A DNA stretch of 9,192 nucleotides, from assembly GCA_013205415.1 (NCBI GenBank), contig JABMMY010000101.1, positions 1 through 9,192 on the forward strand, in the 5' to 3' direction. This DNA is from Deltaproteobacteria bacterium. GTDB taxonomy: Bacteria > Bdellovibrionota > FAC87 > UBA2466. The number at the start of each line of letters is the position of its first letter. Positions within the stretch are counted from its first letter, which is position 1. The notes under the pieces are model-generated. The model did no database searches. It saw only the letters and a list, made by a program, of their open reading frames with translations, and had not been told where the DNA came from. Shown here piece by piece: positions 1 through 6,395 of this stretch. The position numbers and the translations under genes were made by a program.

Positions 1-205
1 GATAAAAACAGAGAGCGCCCGCAATCCTTCCGATCTCGCTAGCGGGATAGGGATATTCGCCATGATAAAATGCAGTATGGATCGCACTTTCAATCTTTCC
101 GATGTCATAACAATGATGAGTGTTCCCCCCTTCCTGACAAACCATTTGATTAACACGCACGACTGCATCGGCAGTCGGGTGAACAGCGTTTCTCCTCTTT
201 TTCAC
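1..205 (-). CDS. doc: Doc/Fic-family (death-on-curing) toxin, N-terminal part, cut by window edge
   Basis: Reading leftward from a GTG at 205, an open frame of 68 codons runs off the window. It contains HPTADAVVRVNQ, then YDIGKIESAIHTAFYHGEY and PASEIGRIAGALCFY. These match the N-terminal half of death-on-curing proteins, where the segment around the equivalent of IGKIESA precedes the catalytic HxFxDGNKR loop. That loop would lie just outside the window, so catalytic competence cannot be judged. In the family, Doc proteins are Fic-fold enzymes; phage P1 Doc phosphorylates EF-Tu and stops translation. The GTG overlaps the antitoxin stop codon as GTGA, the usual sign of translational coupling in toxin-antitoxin pairs. 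No good Shine-Dalgarno precedes it, and an AGGAG lies just inside the frame with no usable start after it. Fic-domain membership is fairly sure; the cellular target is unknown. Confidence 0.8.
   Translation of the reverse strand, partial: MKKRRNAVHPTADAVVRVNQMVCQEGGNTHHCYDIGKIESAIHTAFYHGEYPYPASEIGRIAGALCFY
160..177 (-). other. Perfect 7-bp stem-loop in the toxin message
   Basis: CGACTGC (160-166) and GCAGTCG (171-177) are exact inverted copies around a four-base loop. The stem lies about 28 bases after the toxin start codon, within codons for HPTADAV. It could slow early translation of the toxin, but coding constraint alone may explain it. Confidence 0.35.
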
Positions 206-429
206 TTCATTTGATCCATTGCGTGCTTATGCTTCTTGTATGCCTTCTTGGCTGTTTTGAGAAACTCTTCTGGATCAGCTGGTAAATAGGTAATCGTCTG
301 CGGTTCCGAGATAAACTTTTCCAGAGCCAAGCCAACCAGTTGGGAGAATTTCATCCGATTCTTTTTGAGATAATTCGAAATTTTTTCTTCCAAGGTCTCA
401 TTCAATCTTATGGTACGTGGCATTGCCAT
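202..429 (-). CDS. Ribbon-helix-helix antitoxin of the Doc-type toxin
   Basis: The 75-residue product has two parts. Residues 3-40 (PRTIRLNETLEEKISNYLKK, then a hydrophobic helix LVGLALEKFI) form a short strand followed by two helices, the ribbon-helix-helix DNA-binding fold. Residues 50-75 are a lysine-rich helical tail (PADPEEFLKTAKKAYKKHKH), as expected of a segment that wraps and neutralises the toxin. It is upstream of and overlaps the toxin by four bases, giving the standard antitoxin-first order. The start at 429 follows GAGG with six bases between; a second ATG two codons in is an alternative, but its spacing is longer. By family rule the protein should repress its own promoter, and candidate operator repeats lie just upstream. 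It is not a Phd-type antitoxin, which is the classical partner of P1 Doc. Confidence 0.8.
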   Translation of the reverse strand: MAMPRTIRLNETLEEKISNYLKKNRMKFSQLVGLALEKFISEPQTITYLPADPEEFLKTAKKAYKKHKHAMDQMK

Positions 430-449
430 GGCTCACCTCACTTGATTCT

Positions 450-478
450 ATTGTAATACATTTGACTACATTATTCAA
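450..478 (-). promoter_or_regulatory. Promoter of the toxin-antitoxin operon
   Basis: On the minus strand TTGAAT (478-473) and TACAAT (455-450) are separated by exactly 17 bases, close to the sigma-70 consensus. The expected transcription start near 443 leaves a short leader carrying the GAGG ribosome-binding site of the antitoxin. This is the best-looking promoter in the window. Confidence 0.65.
457..472 (-). promoter_or_regulatory. Candidate antitoxin operator: two AATGTA repeats 10 bp apart
   Basis: Inside the 17-bp promoter spacer the minus strand carries AATGTA twice (472-467 and 462-457), offset by 10 bp, about one helical turn. Ribbon-helix-helix dimers usually bind tandem half-sites side by side on one DNA face, so this fits autorepression by blocking RNA polymerase. 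The assignment rests on position and spacing only; the sequence is AT-rich and chance cannot be excluded. Confidence 0.4.
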
Positions 479-525
479 TATCAATAACTTAACGCATTGA
501 GGTTTATAATGAAATAAGGGGACTA

Positions 526-550
526 GACTTGCTACGCTAACCAGCACGTC
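526..550 (-). terminator. Weak hairpin, possible terminator after the secreted propeller gene
   Basis: The arms GACGTGCT and AGCAAGTC (minus strand, 550-543 and 533-526) pair except for one G-A mismatch, around a 9-base loop. The hairpin lies about 50 bases after the stop at 601 and before the toxin-antitoxin promoter. The following tract (CCCCTTATTTC) is only partly T-rich, so this may terminate poorly or not at all. Confidence 0.25.
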
Positions 551-600
551 TATTTCGAATCATAGAATCGATTCCACCTCATCAGTAGCGGTGTAGCGGT

Positions 601-1677
601 CTATTGTAAAATGGAATTTCCAAGGCAGGCCTTCTTTGTCTCTTGGCCGATCTCCTCCGCCATGATCACACTGCTCATAGTTTCGTTACAACCGGTGCAT
701 AGATAGGTGGAACGAGCAAAGAGTTTTCCCGACCTCTCATCCATTCCAATATTACGAGCAAATTTGAATGTAGGTCCCATGGGTGATAGGTCCCAGGTCG
801 AGACTAATTTATGCTCTTTCGTCGATAGATCAAAGAACGACACTAGACGCTTCTCGTAGGATGAAACCGCAATACAATTTCCAAAGGAGGCCAGCCCTCT
901 GGGATCTTCAACTGGAATAGCTCCTACGATCGTATCGGTTTTCGGATCAAAGAGTGTTAGCTGACCGATTAAATATTCAGGAAATAGGATAAGCCCAGAG
1001 TTTTTATGGTAGTGGAGATTCACCACACCCTGGCGGTATTTATCGCCTGAAACGATCTTAACCTTTCCGGTGGTAAGATCTACCTTGGAAATCGTTTCAA
1101 ATCCTGAACTCATAATATTGTGGTTGTTAAGTACATACACGGTGTTATCAAAAAGAACCATTTGGTGAGGGCCGATGACCTCTTCAGAGGTTACCTGTGA
1201 CCAGGGGCCCTTTAAGTTTCCAAGTAACTGGCGATCACCGAATAGGGCAAAGATCTCCCTTTTACCGTCACCTACAAAATGGTCGATCTGATATTCTTCA
1301 GGAAACTGAACCGTTTTTGCTTGGTAGCCACCCTTTACTAGAGTGATCTTGGTGAAGGAGGTGGTCCAATGAGGGATACTATTTTTTCCCGTAACAACGA
1401 CAGAGTTTTCTCCATGAGGAAATATATGAGTGGGAGAATAGTTAATCTCAATACGTTTATCGAATTTCCCGTCTAAATTAAAGATATCGACGCAGGGCTT
1501 TTCTATCTTTCCTGTTTTTACCTGGCCTTCCCAAACTCGTTCGGCATGCACGAGATGGGTATCGTAGACCTCCATGTTTTCAAGATCCAAAACTTTAGAT
1601 AGTTTTAGAATCGCATTTTGCGATCCCAAAGACAGAAGTGGAAAAGAGAGTAAAACAATTAATAATGATTTAAGCAT
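601..1677 (-). CDS. Secreted beta-propeller-like protein of unknown function
   Basis: The product is 358 residues and I do not recognise a named family. Residues 1-18 (MLKSLLIVLLSFPLLSLG) are a typical Sec signal peptide with no lipobox cysteine, so it should be periplasmic or secreted. The mature part shows a recurring unit: a Pro-His/Arg turn, then hydrophobic strands, then a polar strand. Instances are FPHGENSVVV (about 86), GPHQMVLFDNTVYVLNN (169), EDPRGLASFGNCIAVSS (257) and FARNIGMDERSGKLF (306). This is the look of YncE/NHL-type propellers. Five cysteines are present, including CTGC at 327-330 in the last blade, which could form disulfides outside the cytoplasm. The frame stays open up to 1770, but the start at 1677 is chosen because it begins the signal peptide and has GGGAGA six bases upstream. 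It stands alone between the operon and the toxin-antitoxin module. Confidence 0.7.
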   Translation of the reverse strand: MLKSLLIVLLSFPLLSLGSQNAILKLSKVLDLENMEVYDTHLVHAERVWEGQVKTGKIEKPCVDIFNLDGKFDKRIEINYSPTHIFPHGENSVVVTGKNSIPHWTTSFTKITLVKGGYQAKTVQFPEEYQIDHFVGDGKREIFALFGDRQLLGNLKGPWSQVTSEEVIGPHQMVLFDNTVYVLNNHNIMSSGFETISKVDLTTGKVKIVSGDKYRQGVVNLHYHKNSGLILFPEYLIGQLTLFDPKTDTIVGAIPVEDPRGLASFGNCIAVSSYEKRLVSFFDLSTKEHKLVSTWDLSPMGPTFKFARNIGMDERSGKLFARSTYLCTGCNETMSSVIMAEEIGQETKKACLGNSILQ

Positions 1678-1683
1678 GGTGTG

Positions 1684-1689
1684 TCTCCC
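1684..1689 (-). promoter_or_regulatory. Ribosome-binding site fixing the start of the propeller gene at 1677
   Basis: GGGAGA on the minus strand lies six bases before the ATG at 1677. It supports this start over the in-frame upstream codon at 1770, which would bury the signal peptide 31 residues into the protein. Confidence 0.75.
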
Positions 1690-1708
1690 ATTGTTTTGAT
1701 GAATTAAA

Positions 1709-1737
1709 ATTGTTGTTCTATTCGATGTTATTGGCAA
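1709..1737 (-). promoter_or_regulatory. Weak promoter candidate for the propeller gene
   Basis: TTGCCA (1737-1732) and AACAAT (1714-1709) on the minus strand are 17 bases apart. The -35 matches five of six consensus bases, the -10 only four. The start would fall near 1702, giving a leader of about 25 bases with the GGGAGA site. It is plausible by position but not strong. Confidence 0.35.
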
Positions 1738-1840
1738 TGGGTTTTTAGATGAAGGCGCAAATAGACTCACCTATTAAAAGGACCGATAAAATTAAAGATG
1801 GGGTTTTTTTTTGGATTTGGATTGGTGATTTAAGAAATAG

Positions 1841-2806
1841 CTATCTAACACAGACGCGATTGCGACCTTGATTTTTAGCGTCGTAAAGGGCTTTGTCGGC
1901 TAGTGAAATTAATTCATCTGAGGTTTTACTACTGGAGTCTAGCGCCACTAGACCTAAGCTTATCGTGACTGGAATGGGTTGCTCCTCAAATACAAAAGGA
2001 TGCTTTTCAATAGCAGAACGAATCCTTTCTGCCACATCAACTGCAATATGAAGTGGAGTTTGCGGAAGTAGCAGGGCAAATTCCTCTCCGCCGTATCTTC
2101 CAATCGCATCTCGCTGTCGAATCATTTTCGTTTTAATCAAATCGCAGATCTCTCTTAAAACATAATCTCCAGCCGGATGGCCAAAGGTATCATTAGTTTT
2201 TTTGAAGTGATCAATATCGAATAAAATAAAACTCAAAGGGGAATTTTTGGCCTGTGCTCTTGCAAACTCCTCTTGAATAGTTTCAATAATCGATTTGCGA
2301 TTATTGATTCCTGTGAGTCCATCGGTAATTTTTGAATCGTAATTTCTAAGCCCAGCAGGAGTCTCTACCTGTCCCTCGCGCACAAATTTAAACAGGGTAC
2401 TCCCACATCTGATGAGGTCCCCATCATTAAGTAGCTGAGACGCATTAGTGGCTAATTTAATATCATTAATAAAGGTGCCATTCGTACTTCCTAAATCTTT
2501 AGCCTCCACTCCATTGCTGGAAACTAAAAAGTCGGTATGTTTTCTAGAGATGGCAGTTTCGGAGATGCTGATATCGGCGGTGAGTTCACGACCTAATGTC
2601 ATCGTTTCCTTCGTGAGTAGAAAATATTTTCCAAGAGGCCGTCCTGCTATTACGACCAGCGCAGGAGGAGAGGCCTTAGCCTCCTCTAAAACTCCGGCTA
2701 AGGTTTTACCATCAATGGCTCTAGTTTTTGTGGGCTCGACCGAATCTGGTTCGGTGGCAGCGGGAATAATTAATTTTGAATTTGGATTATTTTTGGGCTG
2801 TGACAT
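1841..2806 (-). CDS. FHA-GGDEF diguanylate cyclase (DgcB-like)
   Basis: This 321-residue soluble protein makes c-di-GMP from two GTP. An FHA domain (about 49-143) shows LGRE (71-74), SRKH (87-90) and GSTNGTFIN (106-114), the phosphothreonine-binding residues. The GGDEF domain (about 157-321) has FDIDHFKKTND (196-206) and the active site RYGGEEF (237-243). An intact RxxD inhibitory site (R230-D233) lies five residues before GGEEF, so product inhibition is expected. The first 48 residues are a polar tail with threonines, including T28 in TRAI. The order tail-FHA-GGDEF is that of Bdellovibrio bacteriovorus DgcB, whose FHA domain is known to bind its own phosphorylated N-terminus and which is needed for predation. 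The frame extends to 2938 inside pgi, but homology starts after the ATG at 2806. No Shine-Dalgarno precedes that ATG. It is the last gene of the operon, 13 bases after pgi. Confidence 0.93.
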   Translation of the reverse strand: MSQPKNNPNSKLIIPAATEPDSVEPTKTRAIDGKTLAGVLEEAKASPPALVVIAGRPLGKYFLLTKETMTLGRELTADISISETAISRKHTDFLVSSNGVEAKDLGSTNGTFINDIKLATNASQLLNDGDLIRCGSTLFKFVREGQVETPAGLRNYDSKITDGLTGINNRKSIIETIQEEFARAQAKNSPLSFILFDIDHFKKTNDTFGHPAGDYVLREICDLIKTKMIRQRDAIGRYGGEEFALLLPQTPLHIAVDVAERIRSAIEKHPFVFEEQPIPVTISLGLVALDSSSKTSDELISLADKALYDAKNQGRNRVCVR

Positions 2807-2813
2807 ATAAAAA

Positions 2814-2822
2814 ATTATATCA
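2814..2822 (-). promoter_or_regulatory. Extended -10 promoter candidate directly before the FHA-GGDEF gene
   Basis: The minus strand reads TGATATAAT, a perfect TGnTATAAT extended -10, whose TG is part of the pgi stop codon. Transcription would start about seven bases after the TATAAT, at or next to the ATG at 2806, which itself has no Shine-Dalgarno. No good -35 is present at 16-18 bp. Extended -10 promoters can work without one. The region is AT-rich, so a chance match is possible. Confidence 0.4.
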
Positions 2823-4097
2823 TAATGAGGATCGTAAAAGTTGTTTAGCCTCTTCAACCCCCGGTTGATTGAATGCGTTAACCTGATAAAACTCTCCTGC
2901 AATCGCACACGCGAACTCCTGGAATAAAATAAAGGCACCTAGTGTTTCGGGGGTCAACGCATTTAGCTCGAAACTATAGGTAGGAACCTTGGCGCTCTCT
3001 AGACTCTGCTGAGTGGCCAGAAGAGCTTTGGAGGATAACTCCTCAAAGCTATGACCAGTTAAATAATCAAATTGAGGGGCCGAAACAGGAGATTTCCCCA
3101 CTAATAGGGGGTTCGCCTGAGGGGCTAGATCCATAAATCCAATTAGCTTATTATTAGGCCCCTCCTTAAAAAGCTGGAGCAAGGAATGTTGATCTCTGCT
3201 TCCTAAAGCACCCACAAAGGTAGGTCCTACCGAAAATCCATGCGCATCTTTTTTTCCTAAACTTTCAGCCCACAGTTGCACATACCAATCGGTTAAAAGT
3301 TTTAACTGACTCTGATAGGGCATCAGATATTGAATATTATGATTTTCCTCTCTATCCCACCAAAAGGAACTTAAGGCGTAAAAATAGGCAGGGTTATTTT
3401 CTAGCGATAAACTAGTCAGATGTTTTTTTAAGTTTTGTGCACCTTGTAATACCTTGGTAATATTAATTCCGCCGAGTGCCAAAGGAAGTAGCCCTACCGA
3501 GGTGAGAACGCTAAATCGTCCTCCTATATTAGTGGGAACGGGTAGGCTCCTATAGTGATGGTCATTCACCCATCGTCTTAATTCACCAGTCTTAGGATCG
3601 GTAATAATCACAATGCCATCGGGATCTAAATAGGGGCTTAAATGAAAGAAGCCAGAGAGAGTTTCGATCGTATTCCCTGACTTGGAAATTAAAAGGGTGG
3701 CCACCTTTCTCTGTGATACAAAAGCACGCGCCTTTTCCATTGCATTTCTATCGACGTTATTTAACCAAAAAATGGGAAACGATCTCTCGTCATCGGTCGT
3801 TCCTAAGGCCTCTAAAATAGAGGCGGCCCCTAAATGGGAGCCTCCAATGCCACAGATAAGAGCCCCTTGAAATTTTGATTTTAATTCTTTGGCTAAAGAT
3901 TGAATCTCCAATAGTTCTAGTTCAGGTATCTTTTCTGGCCAATGATAAAAACCCAAGGTCTCGTTAAGGAATTTTTCTGAAAGATTCTTTTCCGCCCTTT
4001 GAAACATGGGAAGAGGATTAAATTTCGCGAGACCGACCGAGTGTTGCCAAAGAGAACCTAAATCAAGACTGAATCCTGGCAATGAAAAATGTTTCAA
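2820..4097 (-). CDS. pgi: Glucose-6-phosphate isomerase
   Basis: This cytoplasmic enzyme interconverts glucose-6-phosphate and fructose-6-phosphate in glycolysis and gluconeogenesis. Its 425 residues put it in the short bacterial class rather than the roughly 550-residue E. coli class. Seen in order: GIGGSHLGA (83-91) and ISKSGNTIET (137-146) of the sugar-phosphate-binding SIS folds, the first family signature NIGGRFSVLTSVGL (190-203), WAESLGKK with catalytic Glu278, RDQHS with His304, and the second signature ending FNQPGVEEAK with Lys418. All key residues are present, so it should be active. The start is TTG, overlapping the preceding stop as TTGA, with GGAGA seven bases upstream. It sits between an acyl-CoA dehydrogenase and a diguanylate cyclase in one operon, an unusual setting for this enzyme. 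Confidence 0.97.
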   Translation of the reverse strand: MKHFSLPGFSLDLGSLWQHSVGLAKFNPLPMFQRAEKNLSEKFLNETLGFYHWPEKIPELELLEIQSLAKELKSKFQGALICGIGGSHLGAASILEALGTTDDERSFPIFWLNNVDRNAMEKARAFVSQRKVATLLISKSGNTIETLSGFFHLSPYLDPDGIVIITDPKTGELRRWVNDHHYRSLPVPTNIGGRFSVLTSVGLLPLALGGINITKVLQGAQNLKKHLTSLSLENNPAYFYALSSFWWDREENHNIQYLMPYQSQLKLLTDWYVQLWAESLGKKDAHGFSVGPTFVGALGSRDQHSLLQLFKEGPNNKLIGFMDLAPQANPLLVGKSPVSAPQFDYLTGHSFEELSSKALLATQQSLESAKVPTYSFELNALTPETLGAFILFQEFACAIAGEFYQVNAFNQPGVEEAKQLLRSSL

Positions 4098-5239
4098 ATC
4101 ATTTTCTCCATTTCTTTAGCTATGACAAGTCGTTGAATTTGATTAGTGCCCTCAACAATCTGCAGGGCCTTAGCATCCCTAAAAAAACGTTCGACCTCGG
4201 CCTCCTCTTGGGCTCCGCGCTCACCTAAAAAGTGAACGAGATCGCCGCTTGTCTCCATAGCAAGATCTGTCGCTAGTAATTTTATTTGAGATGCCAATAA
4301 TTTACACTCTAACTTTTGGTCTTTAAGGTCGGCCGCCACGGTGATGAGTTGTTTTACCCCCTGCAAGCGAGCGTAGTATTCGGCAAATTTATGAGCAATA
4401 GTCTCTTTAAAAGGACAGTGCTTTCCGAACTCTCCATTTAGCTCCTGTTGCATTCTTTCAATCACAGCGGTAGTGAGTCCTGCCCCGGTAGCCCCAATCC
4501 CAATTCTTCCTCCCTCTAATTGTGACAGAGCCACCTCAAATCCCTGCCCCTCTTTTCCTAAGAGTGCCGTCTCTGGAATAACACAATCTTCAAAAATAAG
4601 CTCAGTTAAAGGGGAGGTTTTTAAACCTAATTTTCTCTCTTTTTTTCCGATTGAAAAACCGGGTGTGTTTTTCTGAATTAAAAAAGCAGAAATGCCTTTG
4701 TTCTTAGATTCACCTGTTCTTGCCATGACTAAATAAAGATCGGCCTGGCCCCCATTGGTGCACCAGCATTTTGAACCGGAGAGTGAATATCCGCCCGGCA
4801 CCCTGGTGGCCTTTAACATGAGTGCCGCAGCATCACTGCCCGATTGAGGTTCGGAGAGAGAAAAGGCCCCAAGCCATTCTCCAGAGGAGAGTTTGGGTAG
4901 AAATGTATTTGTTTGTATCTCATTTCCGAAGGCAAGGAGAGCCCCCATGACAAGATTGGTCACCCCGACCGTAATAGAAAATGCAATCGGTCCCTTAGCC
5001 AATTCCTCTATGACTGCATAGTAGGAACGATAGGAGCCCTCCTGTCCGCCAAAAGATTTAGGTATTGCGATGGAGATGAGTCCCTGTTTCGCAAAGGTGT
5101 TAAAAATATCCCTGCGAAAGGTTTCACTACGATCCTCCGCTAAAGCGGTAGGTAGAATCCAGTGTTGGTAAAGGGCTATCGCTTTGGCTCGATAGCTGGC
5201 CTCGTCAGATTTTAAAGGAGGATAAAATAGTAACGCCAC
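4094..5239 (-). CDS. Acyl-CoA dehydrogenase, divergent member
   Basis: The 381-residue flavoprotein belongs to the acyl-CoA dehydrogenase family, which removes two hydrogens from C2-C3 of acyl-CoA and passes electrons to electron-transfer flavoprotein. The N-terminal helical part contains IPKSFGG (59-65). The middle beta domain has the signature SLSEPQSGSDAAA (127-139). The C-terminal helical part ends RDAKALQIVEGTNQIQR with Glu363 at the classical catalytic position. Some usual flavin-contact motifs are altered: the RxQFGKP segment reads NGEFGKH (268-274), and the QLLGGxGY segment reads HFLGERGA (336-343). Family membership is certain; the substrate is not, and reduced or changed activity is possible. 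The start is GTG with GAGGG nine bases upstream, five bases after the previous gene. It overlaps pgi by four bases. A second dehydrogenase lies immediately upstream in the operon. Confidence 0.9.
   Translation of the reverse strand: MALLFYPPLKSDEASYRAKAIALYQHWILPTALAEDRSETFRRDIFNTFAKQGLISIAIPKSFGGQEGSYRSYYAVIEELAKGPIAFSITVGVTNLVMGALLAFGNEIQTNTFLPKLSSGEWLGAFSLSEPQSGSDAAALMLKATRVPGGYSLSGSKCWCTNGGQADLYLVMARTGESKNKGISAFLIQKNTPGFSIGKKERKLGLKTSPLTELIFEDCVIPETALLGKEGQGFEVALSQLEGGRIGIGATGAGLTTAVIERMQQELNGEFGKHCPFKETIAHKFAEYYARLQGVKQLITVAADLKDQKLECKLLASQIKLLATDLAMETSGDLVHFLGERGAQEEAEVERFFRDAKALQIVEGTNQIQRLVIAKEMEKMI
4105..4109 (-). promoter_or_regulatory. Ribosome-binding site supporting the TTG start of pgi
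   Basis: GGAGA lies seven bases before the TTG at 4097, inside the last codons of the upstream acyl-CoA dehydrogenase. With the four-base TTGA overlap it supports coupled translation. The first in-frame ATG (residue 31) would remove conserved N-terminal sequence. Confidence 0.75.
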
Positions 5240-5244
5240 TAGGA

Positions 5245-6387
5245 TTAGCCCTCTTTTAAATTTAAAAGTGATTTAGCAATAATAATTCGCATGATTTCAT
5301 TGGTGCCCGCGCCGATCTCTAAAAGTTTTGCATCGCGCATGTAGCGTTCTACCGGATATTCCTTCATATAGCCCGCACCCCCTAAAAGTTGAATGGCATC
5401 AAGGCCCGCTCGGGTTCCCATTGGAGCTGTAAAAAGTTTACACTTAGCACCTAAAGTAGGATCGAGATCTCCAGAGTCGAATCGCTGAGCCGCTGCATAA
5501 CAAAGAGCCCGTCCTGCATCGAGATAGGTTGCCATTTCAGCAATTCTCTCCTGCACCATCTGGAAATGGGAAAGAGGTTTTCCAAATTGGCTTCGCTCCT
5601 GCACAAAACGGCTAGTGTAACTCAAACAGGCCGACGTGATTCCCAACGAAATTCCAGAGATGGTGATTCTCTCCAGATTTAGATTCTTCATCATGTGAGA
5701 GATGCTATCATTTTCCTTCCCTATCAAATTTTCTACGGGAACTTCACAATCGATAAAGGCTAGCTCTGCTGTGGGAGAGGCTCTCATTCCCATCTTCCGT
5801 AATTTTTTACTAACTTTAAAACCTGGAAAGCAACTCTCCACAATAAAAGTACTCACATCTTTTCGATTCGGCCCGGTCTTTGCGTAAACTACAAATATAT
5901 TTCCACTAGGGCCATTGGTAATATAGGTTTTAGCGCCGTTTAAAATATATTTATTTCCAGTCTTTACGGCCCTAGTTTGTAGACCTAAAGCATCACTCCC
6001 AGCTCCGGGTTCGGTCATGGCCATTCCGCCTAGCCAGGCTCCAGAAATTAACTTCGGTAGATATTTTTGTTTCTGAGCTTCAGATCCATTAGCCTGAATA
6101 TTATTCACACAGAGAATCGAGTGGGCAAGATAGCAGAGGGTGGTTGAGGCACAGGCCTCGGCCAGTTTTTCCATGACTAGAGTAGTTTCGAGGGCTCCTA
6201 AGTTTGCCCCACCGTATTTTTCATCGGCAGTAATCCCCAGCAGTCCTAACTCTGCCATTTTTTTAAAGGCCACCTGATTGTATCCCTCGGTTTCATCAAG
6301 CTCTTCGGCCTTAGGTGCCAGATACTCCTTAGCAAAGGTGGAGACGGAGTGAATCAGTAATTTTTGTTCTTCTGTGTAGATAAACAT
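5245..6387 (-). CDS. Acyl-CoA dehydrogenase, isovaleryl-CoA dehydrogenase type
   Basis: The 380-residue flavoprotein carries all standard family features: EKYGG (56-60), the signature AMTEPGAGSDALG (123-135), RSQFGKP (265-271), QLLGGAGYMKEYPVERYMRD (333-352) and AGTNEIMR (360-367). At position 360, where most members have the catalytic Glu of EGTNE, it has Ala. Glu239 in NLERITI lies where isovaleryl-CoA dehydrogenase keeps its catalytic base on helix G. That exchange points to leucine breakdown (isovaleryl-CoA to 3-methylcrotonyl-CoA), though related branched-chain or aromatic acyl-CoA substrates cannot be excluded. The start ATG at 6387 has AGGA six bases upstream, overlapping the stop of the 129-residue gene. 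None of the usual leucine-pathway partners (methylcrotonyl-CoA carboxylase, enoyl-CoA hydratase) are in the window. Confidence 0.92.
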   Translation of the reverse strand: MFIYTEEQKLLIHSVSTFAKEYLAPKAEELDETEGYNQVAFKKMAELGLLGITADEKYGGANLGALETTLVMEKLAEACASTTLCYLAHSILCVNNIQANGSEAQKQKYLPKLISGAWLGGMAMTEPGAGSDALGLQTRAVKTGNKYILNGAKTYITNGPSGNIFVVYAKTGPNRKDVSTFIVESCFPGFKVSKKLRKMGMRASPTAELAFIDCEVPVENLIGKENDSISHMMKNLNLERITISGISLGITSACLSYTSRFVQERSQFGKPLSHFQMVQERIAEMATYLDAGRALCYAAAQRFDSGDLDPTLGAKCKLFTAPMGTRAGLDAIQLLGGAGYMKEYPVERYMRDAKLLEIGAGTNEIMRIIIAKSLLNLKEG

Positions 6388-6395
6388 AATTTATC

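Noticed and set aside
585..600. Exact 8-base tandem repeat GTAGCGGT x2 next to the propeller gene stop, near a 10-bp palindrome GAATCGATTC (565-574)
   Set aside because: Considered as an attachment or recombination site. Only two copies, no integrase or element boundary nearby, and no matching repeat pair elsewhere in the window.
1800..1814. Run of nine T after GGGG on the plus strand
   Set aside because: It could look like a terminator tail, but no hairpin precedes it and no plus-strand gene ends here. On the minus strand it is an A-run, so it does not terminate the operon either.
2448..2810. A 120-codon plus-strand open frame opposite the FHA domain
   Set aside because: It is fully antisense to the strongly conserved FHA region and its product resembles no family; it is a shadow of the real gene.
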